The position numbers and the translations under genes are program-made. Source: a virus. From it: a stretch of 54,268 nt of DNA. This document shows positions 16,723-25,180 of this stretch, one piece after another (position 1 is the first letter of the stretch; each line of letters begins with the position of its first letter). The stretch covers positions 1-54,268 of IMG/VR virus record IMGVR_UViG_3300009170_000002; one strand, written 5' to 3'. The notes beneath the pieces were generated by a model. That model was not told the origin of the DNA, made no database searches, and saw only the letters and a program-made list of their open reading frames with translations.

Positions 16723-16731
16723 ATTATATCA
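16723..16731 (-). promoter_or_regulatory. Extended -10 promoter motif TGATATAAT
   Basis: A minus-strand TGATATAAT abuts the ATG of the gp10-like gene. The same 9-mer occurs four times on the minus strand in the late block and twice on the plus strand in plus-strand regions. No good -35 box is seen 17 bp upstream here. Confidence 0.4.
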
Positions 16732-16736
16732 CACAA

Positions 16737-17090
16737 TCACTCGGACAGGGTCGCAACAACCTCGATATGCGATCGAGATCGTCCATGCGGTTTGAGAATT
16801 GAACGAATAAGAAATGGTCCCGCAAACGTTTCCTCACGTGTAACTACGTTCACAATCTGATCCCTTGACGTAATATCCGTTTCACCAGGTAAATAAATTT
16901 TATACATATGAGCAGCCTCGTCCAATGCACGGTCACTTTGTCCGCCACGAGAACTCATTTCATCCAAACGGCAAAGTACATTGGTCGCCAGCGGAGCAAA
17001 TGCCGGAACTGCTTGATGATAGCGCCCGGTCGTAACCAATGAAGGCCTTTGGATATCGCATGTATGGATCATCAATGAATTTACGGCCAT
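16737..17090 (-). CDS. Head closure / head-tail adaptor protein, 117 aa
   Basis: 117 residues with AAAGGA before the ATG. MIHTCDIQRPSLVTTGRYHQ and the carboxy phrase SILKPHGRSRSHIEVVATL match head-tail adaptor proteins (SPP1 gp16 type), a small SH3-like barrel that plugs the portal-connector channel after packaging. Its neighbours, the connector gene and the gp10-like gene, are in the usual order. Confidence 0.75.
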   Translation of the reverse strand: MAVNSLMIHTCDIQRPSLVTTGRYHQAVPAFAPLATNVLCRLDEMSSRGGQSDRALDEAAHMYKIYLPGETDITSRDQIVNVVTREETFAGPFLIRSILKPHGRSRSHIEVVATLSE

Positions 17091-17100
17091 ATTTTTTCCT

Positions 17101-17532
17101 TTACTCTAACGCCACGTGACTGAGATTGACGTATAAATCAACGGTTGCCATCTTCTTTACAGGATCGTAAATTTTATAGAACTCAGACCCGCCATCTGCT
17201 TTGACAATTGATGGCCAAACTGGGATCAGGTCGCCAAAAGAAAATTGGATGCGTTGGGTAACCGGAGAACTGTTTGATGGATAGATGGTATCAATAATTG
17301 GAATTCCTTTTGCATTGACACCCCTTTGCATAAATGCATTCACCTTTCCCTCTTCCTTGATGGCTTTTACATATTTGATGATTGGTGCGGGTTCAGGCTT
17401 CGGATCAGGAACCGGATCGGGAACCGGATCGGGTAATGGTGCAATTTGATCAACAACCAAAACAACATTTACGTTCACGATTGTCCCAGTAGGGAGCCTT
17501 GATAAGAATGCCAAAATTTCGTTTGAATTCAT
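17101..17532 (-). CDS. Structural-region protein with Pro-rich linker, 143 aa
   Basis: 143 residues. A hydrophobic amino part (LPTGTIVNVNVVLVVDQI) is joined by a Pro/Asp/Glu linker (two PDPV repeats followed by PDPKPEPAP) to a beta-rich domain with WPSIVKADGGSEFYKIYDP. It is inserted between the head-tail connector and head-closure genes, where most siphoviruses have nothing. A virion surface or neck decoration is possible. No family is recognised. Confidence 0.7.
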   Translation of the reverse strand: MNSNEILAFLSRLPTGTIVNVNVVLVVDQIAPLPDPVPDPVPDPKPEPAPIIKYVKAIKEEGKVNAFMQRGVNAKGIPIIDTIYPSNSSPVTQRIQFSFGDLIPVWPSIVKADGGSEFYKIYDPVKKMATVDLYVNLSHVALE

Positions 17533-17540
17533 GGTGACCT

Positions 17541-18038
17541 CTAAATTATTGTGAATGAAAGTTTGCGAAGAATTTTACGAACTTCTATATCCCAATCGGG
17601 AGCATTATACGAGAAGTCACCGAGGCGTTCTGATACTGATGACGTCCTCTCTATCCAAATTCTCAATGCATCAATGGTGACCTGTTTACGTAGAGGTGCG
17701 TCATTTGTGGGACAATAAACCACCACAATCTTGGTGCCCCAAGTTCCATTTATCCTTTCAATTATGCCTTCATTTTCCCAAAGACGATATTCATCGGCAG
17801 TTATTGATGTGCCATCAGAAGTGATTGTCACTATCGAAAGAATTTTTCGTGCAAGGTAAAGGTGACGTGTCCCACCGTGGAACGTTTCGGTGAACTCGAC
17901 ATCTTCGGCCACGGTCTGTGGAAGTCCAACTTTGGAAACGATAAAGGCCTCCAATCGATCGATCATAGTTTGAAGTTGCAAATCATCGAGTTGCGTCTTT
18001 ATTAGAGCACGCGCTTCGTCAACGGTTACTAAAGTCAT
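17541..18038 (-). CDS. Head-tail connector protein (gp6-like), 165 aa
   Basis: 165 residues, AGGAGG before the ATG. The amino half is helical (TVDEARALIKTQLDDLQLQ, MIDRLEAFIVSKVGLP), followed by a short beta insertion and a long helix (LRKQVTIDALRIWIERT), the layout of gp6/gp15-type connectors that dock under the portal. The context agrees. Confidence 0.75.
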   Translation of the reverse strand: MTLVTVDEARALIKTQLDDLQLQTMIDRLEAFIVSKVGLPQTVAEDVEFTETFHGGTRHLYLARKILSIVTITSDGTSITADEYRLWENEGIIERINGTWGTKIVVVYCPTNDAPLRKQVTIDALRIWIERTSSVSERLGDFSYNAPDWDIEVRKILRKLSFTII

Positions 18039-18046
18039 ATTTCCTC

Positions 18047-18382
18047 CTATAGAACAATCACTTTAAGATATCCAGTGAAGACGGTATCCATTATGGAAGT
18101 AAAATCAATTACAACACAATAATGTGGGAAAACATATGTTGAAATGATATCAGCGAAGTCAACGGGGCCATCCAATAAGAATGAAAAAACGCCATTGACA
18201 GCGTCTTCGATAGTGATATCCGCTCCTTCTTTTCTAAAGAATTCCGTTCCGTCAGCGTTATTGACCACGTATGTGATTACTGCATTCGTAAGGTTCTTGG
18301 GAGTCCCTGCAGGAATTGTTACTGTTACGAGAATTCTCCGTTCTTCTGTTTTATAAAGGCTTATATTTTGTACGCTAACCAT
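18047..18382 (-). CDS. BppU-like N-terminal domain protein, 111 aa
   Basis: The ATG at 18382 has GGAGG 6 bases upstream and is chosen over an in-frame ATG at 18397 that would lie before the binding site. The 111-residue protein (MVSVQNISLYKTEERRILVT, then a single immunoglobulin-like beta domain with NLTNAVITYVVNNADGTEFF) resembles the small beta domain found at the amino end of baseplate BppU proteins and as free proteins in head-tail modules. Role unknown; possibly a decoration or joining piece. Confidence 0.65.
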   Translation of the reverse strand: MVSVQNISLYKTEERRILVTVTIPAGTPKNLTNAVITYVVNNADGTEFFRKEGADITIEDAVNGVFSFLLDGPVDFADIISTYVFPHYCVVIDFTSIMDTVFTGYLKVIVL

Positions 18383-20258
18383 AAATTCCTCCCACATTCC
18401 TATCTCTGGTTGATCCCCTTAGATTTTGGTCAACATTGAAAAGTACACTCAAATTATCCATTTCTCCAAAAAGGCCCGAAATATTTATATCAATTTTAGG
18501 TGACATAATTCTTTCTCCAGATGCCGTTAAGGTTGCGATTGCCACCAAAATGGCCGCCATATCAATCGAAATTTGTCCATCACTAATAAGTTGCGCAATT
18601 CCGTTTAGTAACGCTGATGATGACCTTTCTCTATTCCCTGTTGGGAAAACGTTTGCGGTTCCTCCAACTGAGATTATCCCATTGCGTTCCCTTTGTGATA
18701 TGGCAATCAAACTTCCCAATGAATTCAATTGAGAAATTCCATTCCGTGTAATTGCGCTGGATGCTTCCAGTGATCCGTTTGCGTTTAGATGAATAATATT
18801 ATATCTCGTTCTTGATGGAGTTGCAAGAACGGTTCCCGTACCATTCAACGTTGAAGCACTTTGAAAAACGGAAATAGGGATACCTAAAACTGATGCTATT
18901 CCTGATAAAGTTGAAGCGGCATATTGGAAACCGGTAACTTTACCTTCAGCCGTCAATAATGCTGTCCCCGTCAACACTGAGACAACAAGTCGAACTCTGT
19001 TTGGTGATCCAGTGAGCGTTCCTATTCCACTAAAAATCGCGGCTGTCGAACACGTCCTCGTACCACTTGATAAGAGCAACCCAACTCCTGATAAGGTTGA
19101 AATACCGTTCCGCTGAAGTATTCCCCGAGAAGTAACGCTTGAAATACTACTAAATGTCGTTGCCGCCACTCTAAACCGGTATCCTGTCCCTAATACCTGG
19201 GCTATTCCTGTTACTGACATTTGTGACGAACGTTGTCTTTGCCCAATTGATGAAAGTGTACCAACACTCAATAATGTAACAACACTTACACGTTCGCGAG
19301 CTGCTAATGATATTATTGTTGAAATACCGGTGGCCGTCATTGCTGCCGTTCTCGATCGCATTGGTGAGGAAACAATCAAACCGGATCCGCTTAACACTGA
19401 TTGTGTAACACGGTCACGTAATCCTACACCATTAAGTTGAGCTACTCCTGCCAGAACGGCTGCACCAAATTCATCAGCTGTAGGAGTTATAACCGTACCG
19501 GTGGCTGAAATTTGGATATTATCGAGATTTTTATCCAAATCTCCATCAATCAATACATCACCATTTATAGTCCCTGACACTCCGTCAAGAGTTTTACTCA
19601 GGTCACCGTCAACTAATACGGTCCCATTTATGGTTTTTAGTATTCCGTCAAGAGTTTTACTTAGGTCACCGTCAACTAATACGGTCCCATTTATAGTTTT
19701 TGTTACGTCGTCTAATGTCTTCGATAACGTTCCAATTACTATCTCATTTACTGTGATTGTGGGAGTGGAGGTATAAGCGTTGATTGCTGTTGAACTATCA
19801 TAAATTCTTAAAGCAATCGTATCGTTATAGGCCACTAAAGTCTTGTCAATTGTTAAGCACCATTCAATTTCGAAGAACTGTCCCGCTGCCCCAGTATTGG
19901 TTGCCCCCGTATTCGTCTCCAGCATCCCGTTGTTGTTGGTGACAAACGTTCCCGATCCGCCCGTCAATTGGCTGGTGGTGTCGTCCCCGTTCGTAAAGTT
20001 GTTTGATAACGATCCCTTGATCGGTGTCGCTGCCCCAATTGCCGTATACGTCCCGCTATTCAGACTGTATCTTAAATTCCACGTCTTTGCGGTCCATGCC
20101 CTTGAGTTCGTTTCGTCAATTAAGAACCGCACCCTGAAATTGGTGTCAACGTCAATAGTATCGTCGACACCCTGATTTTGTCGCCACGTTGCCGTCGTTT
20201 CACTTCCATTATCATTTCTTATACGGAATGCTACTTGGGTAAAAAGAGGGGCGGTCAT
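18375..20258 (-). CDS. Repeat-rich structural protein, 627 aa
   Basis: 627 residues. Residues 1-165 form a beta-rich domain (QVAFRIRNDNGSETTATWRQ, FFEIEWCLTIDKTLVAYND). Residues about 175-260 hold four 21-residue repeats of DGDLSKTLDGI.KTINGTVLV type. The rest is about thirteen loose repeats with a small-residue core, such as LSGVGLLLSSGTR and LNGTGTVLATPS, separated by Arg-rich linkers. Such Ser/Gly/Thr/Ala-rich arrays suit an extended beta-helical or fibrous virion component. It lies in the head-tail part of the operon rather than at the fibre, so a neck whisker or head fibre is a reasonable guess. GAGG precedes the ATG. Confidence 0.75.
   Translation of the reverse strand: MTAPLFTQVAFRIRNDNGSETTATWRQNQGVDDTIDVDTNFRVRFLIDETNSRAWTAKTWNLRYSLNSGTYTAIGAATPIKGSLSNNFTNGDDTTSQLTGGSGTFVTNNNGMLETNTGATNTGAAGQFFEIEWCLTIDKTLVAYNDTIALRIYDSSTAINAYTSTPTITVNEIVIGTLSKTLDDVTKTINGTVLVDGDLSKTLDGILKTINGTVLVDGDLSKTLDGVSGTINGDVLIDGDLDKNLDNIQISATGTVITPTADEFGAAVLAGVAQLNGVGLRDRVTQSVLSGSGLIVSSPMRSRTAAMTATGISTIISLAARERVSVVTLLSVGTLSSIGQRQRSSQMSVTGIAQVLGTGYRFRVAATTFSSISSVTSRGILQRNGISTLSGVGLLLSSGTRTCSTAAIFSGIGTLTGSPNRVRLVVSVLTGTALLTAEGKVTGFQYAASTLSGIASVLGIPISVFQSASTLNGTGTVLATPSRTRYNIIHLNANGSLEASSAITRNGISQLNSLGSLIAISQRERNGIISVGGTANVFPTGNRERSSSALLNGIAQLISDGQISIDMAAILVAIATLTASGERIMSPKIDINISGLFGEMDNLSVLFNVDQNLRGSTRDRNVGGIYG
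19560..19735 (-). repeat. 63-bp tandem repeats in the structural gene
   Basis: At least two nearly exact 63-bp units (anchors CCGTCAAGAGTTTTACT at 19582 and 19645) plus flanking degenerate copies, encoding 21-residue repeats. The high DNA identity suggests recent duplication or ongoing gene conversion. Confidence 0.75.
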
Positions 20259-20593
20259 AATTTTTCCTCACCTTGTGCCCAACCGGTTCGAATGGGAAAG
20301 TCTGGGTCAGTTTCGGCTTGATGGATTGCCTTATAATATTCCTCACGATCTATCAACCGGCCAATTAGTACTTTTTTCCACCCAGGCTGAACCAGATAAT
20401 CAACTAATCCCACAAAATCTACAGCATACCATCGTTCTCTTAAAACATAATAATCTCCATTTGTTACTAAACGTCTTCCATGATCTTTATCAATTTCAAT
20501 AATGCATAATACGCCCAATACCGGTGCCGTTTGAGGATCACCGGTATAGGGCTCTTGACCATCATAAAAAATCTTAAACTTATGCATTTCCAT
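20255..20593 (-). CDS. Hypothetical structural-operon protein, 112 aa
   Basis: 112 residues starting MEMHKFKIFYDGQEPYTGDP; the start overlaps the preceding stop, and an ATG two codons further in (MHKF) is equally possible. It appears as a single mixed beta-alpha domain rich in Tyr, Trp and Asp (DYYVLRERWYAVDFVGLVDY) and is acidic overall. No family is recognised. Both its neighbours are virion-type proteins and overlaps with them indicate strict co-translation. Confidence 0.65.
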   Translation of the reverse strand: MEMHKFKIFYDGQEPYTGDPQTAPVLGVLCIIEIDKDHGRRLVTNGDYYVLRERWYAVDFVGLVDYLVQPGWKKVLIGRLIDREEYYKAIHQAETDPDFPIRTGWAQGEEKL

Positions 20594-20987
20594 CAGTCAA
20601 TGTAAAGGTCGTGACGGTTACGGTTTGGTTAGTGGTAATTGAGGTATTGTCCAATTCCATATCGCCACCGCCGCCCGTTCCGGAGACACTTCCCTGCAAA
20701 TGTTGTGTCGTTCCGTTACTTGCATAAATTCTGAAATGTCCCGCTGTCCCGGTCCCATCAGCGGTCGCATCCTGCCAAGTTCCCGCTAATGCTTTTGATC
20801 CGCTTGCAGCGTTCGCCATCCAATCACTTGGCAAGTTCATTGTTGCCAAAACAGACCCCGAGTCAGCGTCTGTAATGTTGGTTGGTGGATTTCCGGTTCT
20901 AATCTTCAAAACAGCAGACGTCCCAATAGCTGTCTCTATTGCATCGAGACGCGCATTTCTAACGGTTTCACTCATTTTGATTGCCAT
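20580..20987 (-). CDS. Virion-associated beta protein, 135 aa
   Basis: 135 residues with AAGGAG. The sequence (MAIKMSETVRNARLDAIETA, then VLKIRTGNPPTNITDADSG, AGTWQDATADGTGTAGHFRIYA) is of a type common in phage structural operons, usually annotated as a tail or head-fibre protein. It is a compact Ala/Thr/Gly-rich beta domain. It shares style with the next gene upstream, and the two may form a surface structure. Exact role unknown. Confidence 0.7.
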   Translation of the reverse strand: MAIKMSETVRNARLDAIETAIGTSAVLKIRTGNPPTNITDADSGSVLATMNLPSDWMANAASGSKALAGTWQDATADGTGTAGHFRIYASNGTTQHLQGSVSGTGGGGDMELDNTSITTNQTVTVTTFTLTDGNA

Positions 20988-20998
20988 GGTTTTCTCCT

Positions 20999-21391
20999 TT
21001 AGGCAACGGAAATGTCAAGATCACCGGCTGGGAATTTGAACGTGTCACCTAACTCAATCAATTTTGACGTGGTCAGTTGACCATGAAAAAGAAGATTGCC
21101 AACCGTCAACGCATCAAAAATTGCTACATGCGAGATCGTTCCCCAGGTTCCACTTGCTTGAGGAAAAGCAATTTCGTTCGTGTTATAGGTTGCCCCGTTT
21201 GACGGGGCGTTCCACGCTGAGACCTGGACACGCTGATAATTGTTTCCAGAAACTTCACCTGCTCCACCAGCATCGGTAGGATCTTGTGTATAAAGTGCCA
21301 CATAAATCGAAGTACCCGGTGTGGTGTATGCCGTATTCCGAAGAATGTGGTTGATCAACTTGTCTTCCAAATAGTTAGAAAAAGCACTCAT
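20999..21391 (-). CDS. Tail-fibre-family small protein, 130 aa
   Basis: 130 residues, GGAGGT before the ATG. It belongs by pattern to a widespread phage family with the order ...YVALYTQDPTDAGGAGEVSG, YQRVQV.AW, GTWGTISHVAIFDA, GNLLFHGQLT, GDTFKFPAGDLDI. Members are beta-rich and generally labelled tail fibre proteins, although their place in the virion is often unproven. It is the first gene after the terminator at 21438-21466. Confidence 0.75.
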   Translation of the reverse strand: MSAFSNYLEDKLINHILRNTAYTTPGTSIYVALYTQDPTDAGGAGEVSGNNYQRVQVSAWNAPSNGATYNTNEIAFPQASGTWGTISHVAIFDALTVGNLLFHGQLTTSKLIELGDTFKFPAGDLDISVA

Positions 21392-21409
21392 TTTACCTCC
21401 AAAAAATCT

Positions 21410-21427
21410 GATGATTGAATATACATC
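21410..21427 (+). promoter_or_regulatory. Four-copy promoter-like element, copy 4 (core only)
   Basis: GATGATTGAATATACATC differs at one base from the 18-bp core of the other three copies and lacks the upstream GTGAGGACC part. It points rightwards into the hairpin at 21438-21466, opposite to late transcription. Confidence 0.4.
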
Positions 21428-21437
21428 TTATAAGCAA

Positions 21438-21466
21438 AAGGTGCCCAGATCACCTCTGAGCACCTT
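21438..21466 (-). terminator. Terminator after head genes
   Basis: AAGGTGC (21438-21444) pairs with GCACCTT (21460-21466), extended by CAGA/TCTG inside. On the minus strand it is followed by TTTTGCTTAT. It lies between the head gene at 21521 and the tail/neck genes, so it may set the ratio of capsid to tail messages. Confidence 0.7.
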
Positions 21467-21520
21467 CAGCCTATATAGAAATTGAGACGCTCACTCCTCA
21501 GAACTGAGGAAAAACCTCAA

Positions 21521-21958
21521 TTATGCGGTCCCTTCAGAAGGGTAGATGTGGCGTTCGCTGTCAGCCACCTGGGTAACCGGAGCCTTAATTGGCCCATAAA
21601 GGATCGCAACCACGGAACACGGAACCGGAGTGGTGATGTTGGGGACAGTCACAACAGCTCGAACGTATCGTTCGGCGGGATGGAAAATGTCCAGGACACC
21701 AATACCATCGGCACCAATGGTCGTATTGAAAGTCACGGCAGATCCAATCAGATCAGCAGCGGTACCCATTCCAACAACGGTATCTTGCTGTGCTTTCATG
21801 ATGTAGTCCGCGGCTTCCCCCTTCAGGGCGACTGCCACGAACAAGACTCCCTCATACCCAGCGGTATCGATGACGGCACCAGTCAGGGTCTCGTTATCGG
21901 CGGTCTTCAGACTCGAGATGGCCGGAACCATCTTTTCAAACAGGCTTGTTGATCTCAT
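21521..21958 (-). CDS. Head decoration-like protein, 145 aa
   Basis: 145 residues immediately after the major capsid gene, with GGAGGT. A beta-rich protein (GYEGVLFVAVALKGEAADYI, AERYVRAVVTVPNITTPVPC) with an even distribution of charged residues. Position and the terminator after it suggest a highly expressed head protein such as a decoration or stabilising protein. The family pattern is common next to phage major capsid genes, but I cannot name it precisely. Confidence 0.65.
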   Translation of the reverse strand: MRSTSLFEKMVPAISSLKTADNETLTGAVIDTAGYEGVLFVAVALKGEAADYIMKAQQDTVVGMGTAADLIGSAVTFNTTIGADGIGVLDIFHPAERYVRAVVTVPNITTPVPCSVVAILYGPIKAPVTQVADSERHIYPSEGTA

Positions 21959-21998
21959 AGTTTACCTCCAAGAGATTGAATTTCAGACTCAAACGACC

Positions 21999-23363
21999 TT
22001 AGGTCGATTTGACTTTCAAATTGCGGAAGGCATCCACGGCCACAACCATGCCGTCAGTTTCTTTCCGACCAATGAAGCCAACCTGATTGGTTGCCGCATA
22101 CAGTTCATCCAAACGTTGAACTTCGAAGTTCAATGCGTCTACGATCCAGTAGTACGCAAAATCGCCGATGGTCGCAACGAGAGCGTTGTTATCAAACGCG
22201 TCATTGGTCAAACCGGTGGGGTACTGATCTGAAACGTAATATGGCCAATCAAGGATTGTGCTTGGAGAACCCTGAGCCAAACCGGGCTGCCAAAGGTACT
22301 GACCAGTACCGGAACCTTCACGCAGAAGGCGGACTTTGCGGATGAAAGAGCGGTTGCACAGGATTACCGCACGTGAAGAGTATGCGGCGGGAAGTGCATA
22401 AGCCCAATTGATGATGTCATCCGAAGTCACGGTGTTCGCGGCCGCGGTAGTCATTGCGGTGATCGCGGCAGTCAAAAGACCAGTTGGCTTCTGAACGCCA
22501 TTCCCACTAATGAAACCAGCTTCCTCAGCGACATCGAACTTGCGGGACAGACGATCAAGGACCCACGACTCAACATTGGCCAGGGTTGCACCACGTAACA
22601 GAGTCCGGGAGATTTTGATCCGCTTGGCAAGAGCCTTGGGAGTCAGCATCCGTTCCCCAAAGGGTTCCACAGTGTCGTCAGATCCGGTACCAACCTCGCT
22701 CGTCCACACTGGGTCACTGAGTTCACTGTCCTCGGAAGGAGCGATCACTGATCCACCTGGGATTGGAGGAAGAACGTTGGAGATTTGGCGCATCGCAGAA
22801 ATTGACTTCTGCAGTTCGATCAAGGTGGACAATTGGGTGTCCGCAACCAAAAAGCCACCTGCAGCACCTGGCTGAGTCGCCAGATCTTTCAATTCAGGAG
22901 CGAATTTGGCAAACGCCTTGGGCAGATTTGCAATGGCGCGATCGAAGTCCTTACCGTATTTCCAATAAATGGACACGGCGACGGCATGCTTCACGGCGCG
23001 ATTGGGATCGTACTGACCGGCGCGGTTCAGATCGACAGGAGTCGGGGCAATCTTGCTGACATCGAGGCCAACGGCAGATGCGAGGCTCTTAACTTCAGCT
23101 GAAACTTCACCAGAAAACTTGGCTTCTGAATTGGTGGGAACGGACATTTCCTCACGAGGTGAAGAAAAGCTGTTTCCCATTTTCTCGATTCGTTCGGCCT
23201 GATTGGCCTGTTCCTTCAACGAATCGACCTGATCCAGCAGATCATTTACCTGCTTCAGATCCTCGGCCGGCATTTCGCTGGCGTTAGCGTAACGATTGCG
23301 GATGCCATCGGCCTGAGTAAAAAGAGTTTTTGCTTCGTCTAACAAAGCACGTGCGTTTTTCAT
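21999..23363 (-). CDS. Major capsid protein, HK97 fold
   Basis: 454 residues, GGAGGT before the ATG. Residues 1-110 are a helical, charged delta domain (NARALLDEAKTLFTQADGIR, LDQVDSLKEQANQAERIEKM) that serves as internal scaffold and is normally removed by the prohead protease. The mature part shows the HK97 pattern: GAAGGFLVADTQLSTLIELQ, ISNVLPPIPGGSV, and the carboxy phrase GFIGRKETDGMVVAVDAFR. Protease, capsid and decoration-like genes are in standard order. Confidence 0.92.
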   Translation of the reverse strand: MKNARALLDEAKTLFTQADGIRNRYANASEMPAEDLKQVNDLLDQVDSLKEQANQAERIEKMGNSFSSPREEMSVPTNSEAKFSGEVSAEVKSLASAVGLDVSKIAPTPVDLNRAGQYDPNRAVKHAVAVSIYWKYGKDFDRAIANLPKAFAKFAPELKDLATQPGAAGGFLVADTQLSTLIELQKSISAMRQISNVLPPIPGGSVIAPSEDSELSDPVWTSEVGTGSDDTVEPFGERMLTPKALAKRIKISRTLLRGATLANVESWVLDRLSRKFDVAEEAGFISGNGVQKPTGLLTAAITAMTTAAANTVTSDDIINWAYALPAAYSSRAVILCNRSFIRKVRLLREGSGTGQYLWQPGLAQGSPSTILDWPYYVSDQYPTGLTNDAFDNNALVATIGDFAYYWIVDALNFEVQRLDELYAATNQVGFIGRKETDGMVVAVDAFRNLKVKST

Positions 23364-23386
23364 GTGGTACCTCCAAAAAGTTAGAT

Positions 23387-24445
23387 TTATTGCGTTGCAA
23401 AATCGAGTGCGTTTTTCGCGGCTCGAAACCGAACCTCCAGGAGTGCCACGTGGTTGTCATCTACCGGCGTGACGGCTCCCTGCCTGGAATGAATTTCTTC
23501 AGTAAGTGCCTCGAGGGCATCAGCAAATGCTTTCAATTTCATTGGATCTGCAGAGACCAAAGCTTTTCCCTCTTTTACGCTCTTCAGAAGTTGCTCGATA
23601 ACGAGCAATCCATCCCAACTTGGTCCAATTTCCCAAGGGGCCTTTTCACCAAATTGATGAAAGTGACCTGCAAGGTGCTGTTCAACCAAGGGTAAATCGT
23701 CAACAGAAATTATATCATGAAACGCACCGGCGGCCAAGAGACTTGCTGCCTCTTTTACACCATCCAGCACGACATCACCATTGGGGTTGTGGTGCAAAAG
23801 CTGATACCCCAAAACCGATGAGGGGTCCATCTTCACATTCCGCCACGCAAACAGATCACGCATCTGCTGTGGACTTTGTATTTGGGAACGGACAGCTGCC
23901 TCATCCCACTTGGTATCGACCGATGCGGCATTCGCCTCATGATCATTGATTACCGGAAGAGTCATCCGCGATAGGAGTCCCTTAGCCAAAGACACCTGCG
24001 TCAATGGGTTCATGCCCAATGGGACTGGAGAAATTTCAAACAGTTTCACTTCACGAAGGTGACGGATACCCATCTCGTCATAATCGTGTTTGACGGTTCG
24101 GTAACCAAATGAACCTTCGGTCAGTGCTCCATCCTTCATCAACTCATACGCCTCACGACCCCAAAAGCTGCCAACGGTCAATGCCCCCTTGGCGTGAAGC
24201 CCAACCGAGTCCTCTTCCAAAACTTTTGGAGGGGGGCCAATCAGTTTCATCCAATCATGGGCATAAAACACCTTGACACGGTGGCCATTTTCTTTTAGCG
24301 TTTTGGCGAACATACCGGGTTCGGCAATGTCATTGCCATCGTCTACGTTACCGAAAACCGAGAAGTGACCATCGTACGATCCACCATCTCCAGCTTTGAA
24401 CTCGACGGCGGCTGCTTTGAATTCAATTTCGTTTTGATCACTCAT
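23387..24445 (-). CDS. Prohead protease, HK97 (U35) family
   Basis: The ATG at 24445 (MSDQNEIEFK) has GGAGG upstream and overlaps the preceding stop. The first 165 residues are the HK97 prohead protease domain: H63 in KVFYAHDWMK and S112 in ALTEGSFGYRT are the likely catalytic pair, and ISPVPLGMNPLTQV is the usual domain end. A further 185 residues form an extension with a helical domain (ASLLAAGAFHDIISVDDLPL), long compared with the roughly 200-residue simple family. It cleaves the capsid delta domain during maturation. Confidence 0.88.
   Translation of the reverse strand: MSDQNEIEFKAAAVEFKAGDGGSYDGHFSVFGNVDDGNDIAEPGMFAKTLKENGHRVKVFYAHDWMKLIGPPPKVLEEDSVGLHAKGALTVGSFWGREAYELMKDGALTEGSFGYRTVKHDYDEMGIRHLREVKLFEISPVPLGMNPLTQVSLAKGLLSRMTLPVINDHEANAASVDTKWDEAAVRSQIQSPQQMRDLFAWRNVKMDPSSVLGYQLLHHNPNGDVVLDGVKEAASLLAAGAFHDIISVDDLPLVEQHLAGHFHQFGEKAPWEIGPSWDGLLVIEQLLKSVKEGKALVSADPMKLKAFADALEALTEEIHSRQGAVTPVDDNHVALLEVRFRAAKNALDFATQ
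23709..23717 (-). promoter_or_regulatory. Extended -10 promoter motif TGATATAAT
   Basis: A minus-strand TGATATAAT inside the protease gene with TTGGCC 17 bp upstream of TATAAT. It would start a message just ahead of the major capsid gene, a sensible place for an extra late promoter. Confidence 0.45.
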
Positions 24446-24860
24446 ATTTGTCCTCCATAAAATCTGCAATGTTGGCGTCTTCGAGCTTGAATAGGGGATC
24501 GCCGCCCTTCATCCTAATTTGAGAAGAAAGAACCTTTACACCCTCAATCAATTTGATGATAACACCACGCTGATCAAATAATTTTTTCTCAAGTGAATTG
24601 ATCTTAGTATCACGCTCAAGCGAAAGTGCCTTTTGACTTTCTAAAGCCAACCTTAGGCTTTCAATATCACATTTTAAGGCAGCATGTTGATCCTTGTAAA
24701 TGTTCAATATACTCACTGTTGCCTCAGTGATAACTTGAACGGCTTCCGATCCCTCTTTTTTTGTCTCAGATCGTAAACGTCTAATCGTTTCAAAAGAAAT
24801 AAAGATGCCAAAAATGATTGTTATGATGCTTAGGACATCATTGTAATTCGGTAAATTCAT
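24438..24860 (-). CDS. Membrane-anchored coiled-coil protein, 140 aa
   Basis: The ATG at 24860 has GGAGGG 6 bases upstream, so a longer in-frame start at 24908 is rejected. After MNLPNYNDVL comes one membrane segment (SIITIIFGIFISFETI), then a long helical region with coiled-coil character (about residues 60-115: ALKCDIESLRLALESQKALS, DTKINSLEKKLFDQRG). This type II single-anchor layout resembles an i-spanin or an envelope stalk protein, but there is no partner lipoprotein and the place between portal and protease is unusual. Confidence 0.7.
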   Translation of the reverse strand: MNLPNYNDVLSIITIIFGIFISFETIRRLRSETKKEGSEAVQVITEATVSILNIYKDQHAALKCDIESLRLALESQKALSLERDTKINSLEKKLFDQRGVIIKLIEGVKVLSSQIRMKGGDPLFKLEDANIADFMEDKYE

Positions 24861-25179
24861 TCTTTCCCTCCAAAAAACTACGAATTTTTCCTTCTTCCAT
24901 TCTCGCACTCTTCCGAAATTCGCTTCGTAAGAGGCTTGTCAATGCACAAGTTCCTTGATTGATCATCAGGAGGGCAAGAAGCGACTCCAAAATTACATGA
25001 TTGGGATGAATACTCGATGCTAAATAATACCTAACAATGAATATTACCAAAAATCCCAATGAAAGAAAGAAATTTACCAGGTGCAACCATTTTCGTTCTC
25101 CCCCAACAATGGCTACGTAAGCGATACTCGTGCATGCCAGATAAATTGATGATAGGATAACACTTAAGTAGGTTACCAT
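24838..25179 (-). CDS. Multi-spanning membrane protein, 113 aa
   Basis: 113 residues with three or four hydrophobic segments (VILSSIYLACTSIAYVAIV, LVNFFLSLGFLVIFIV, ILESLLALLMINQGTCALTS) and a charged cytoplasmic tail. GGGGAG precedes the ATG, which follows the portal stop after one base. The tail overlaps the start of the next, single-anchor protein, so the two are likely made together and may form a membrane complex. A second holin-type or superinfection-exclusion function is possible. Confidence 0.7.
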   Translation of the reverse strand: MVTYLSVILSSIYLACTSIAYVAIVGGERKWLHLVNFFLSLGFLVIFIVRYYLASSIHPNHVILESLLALLMINQGTCALTSLLRSEFRKSARMEEGKIRSFLEGKNEFTELQ

Positions 25180-25180
25180 G

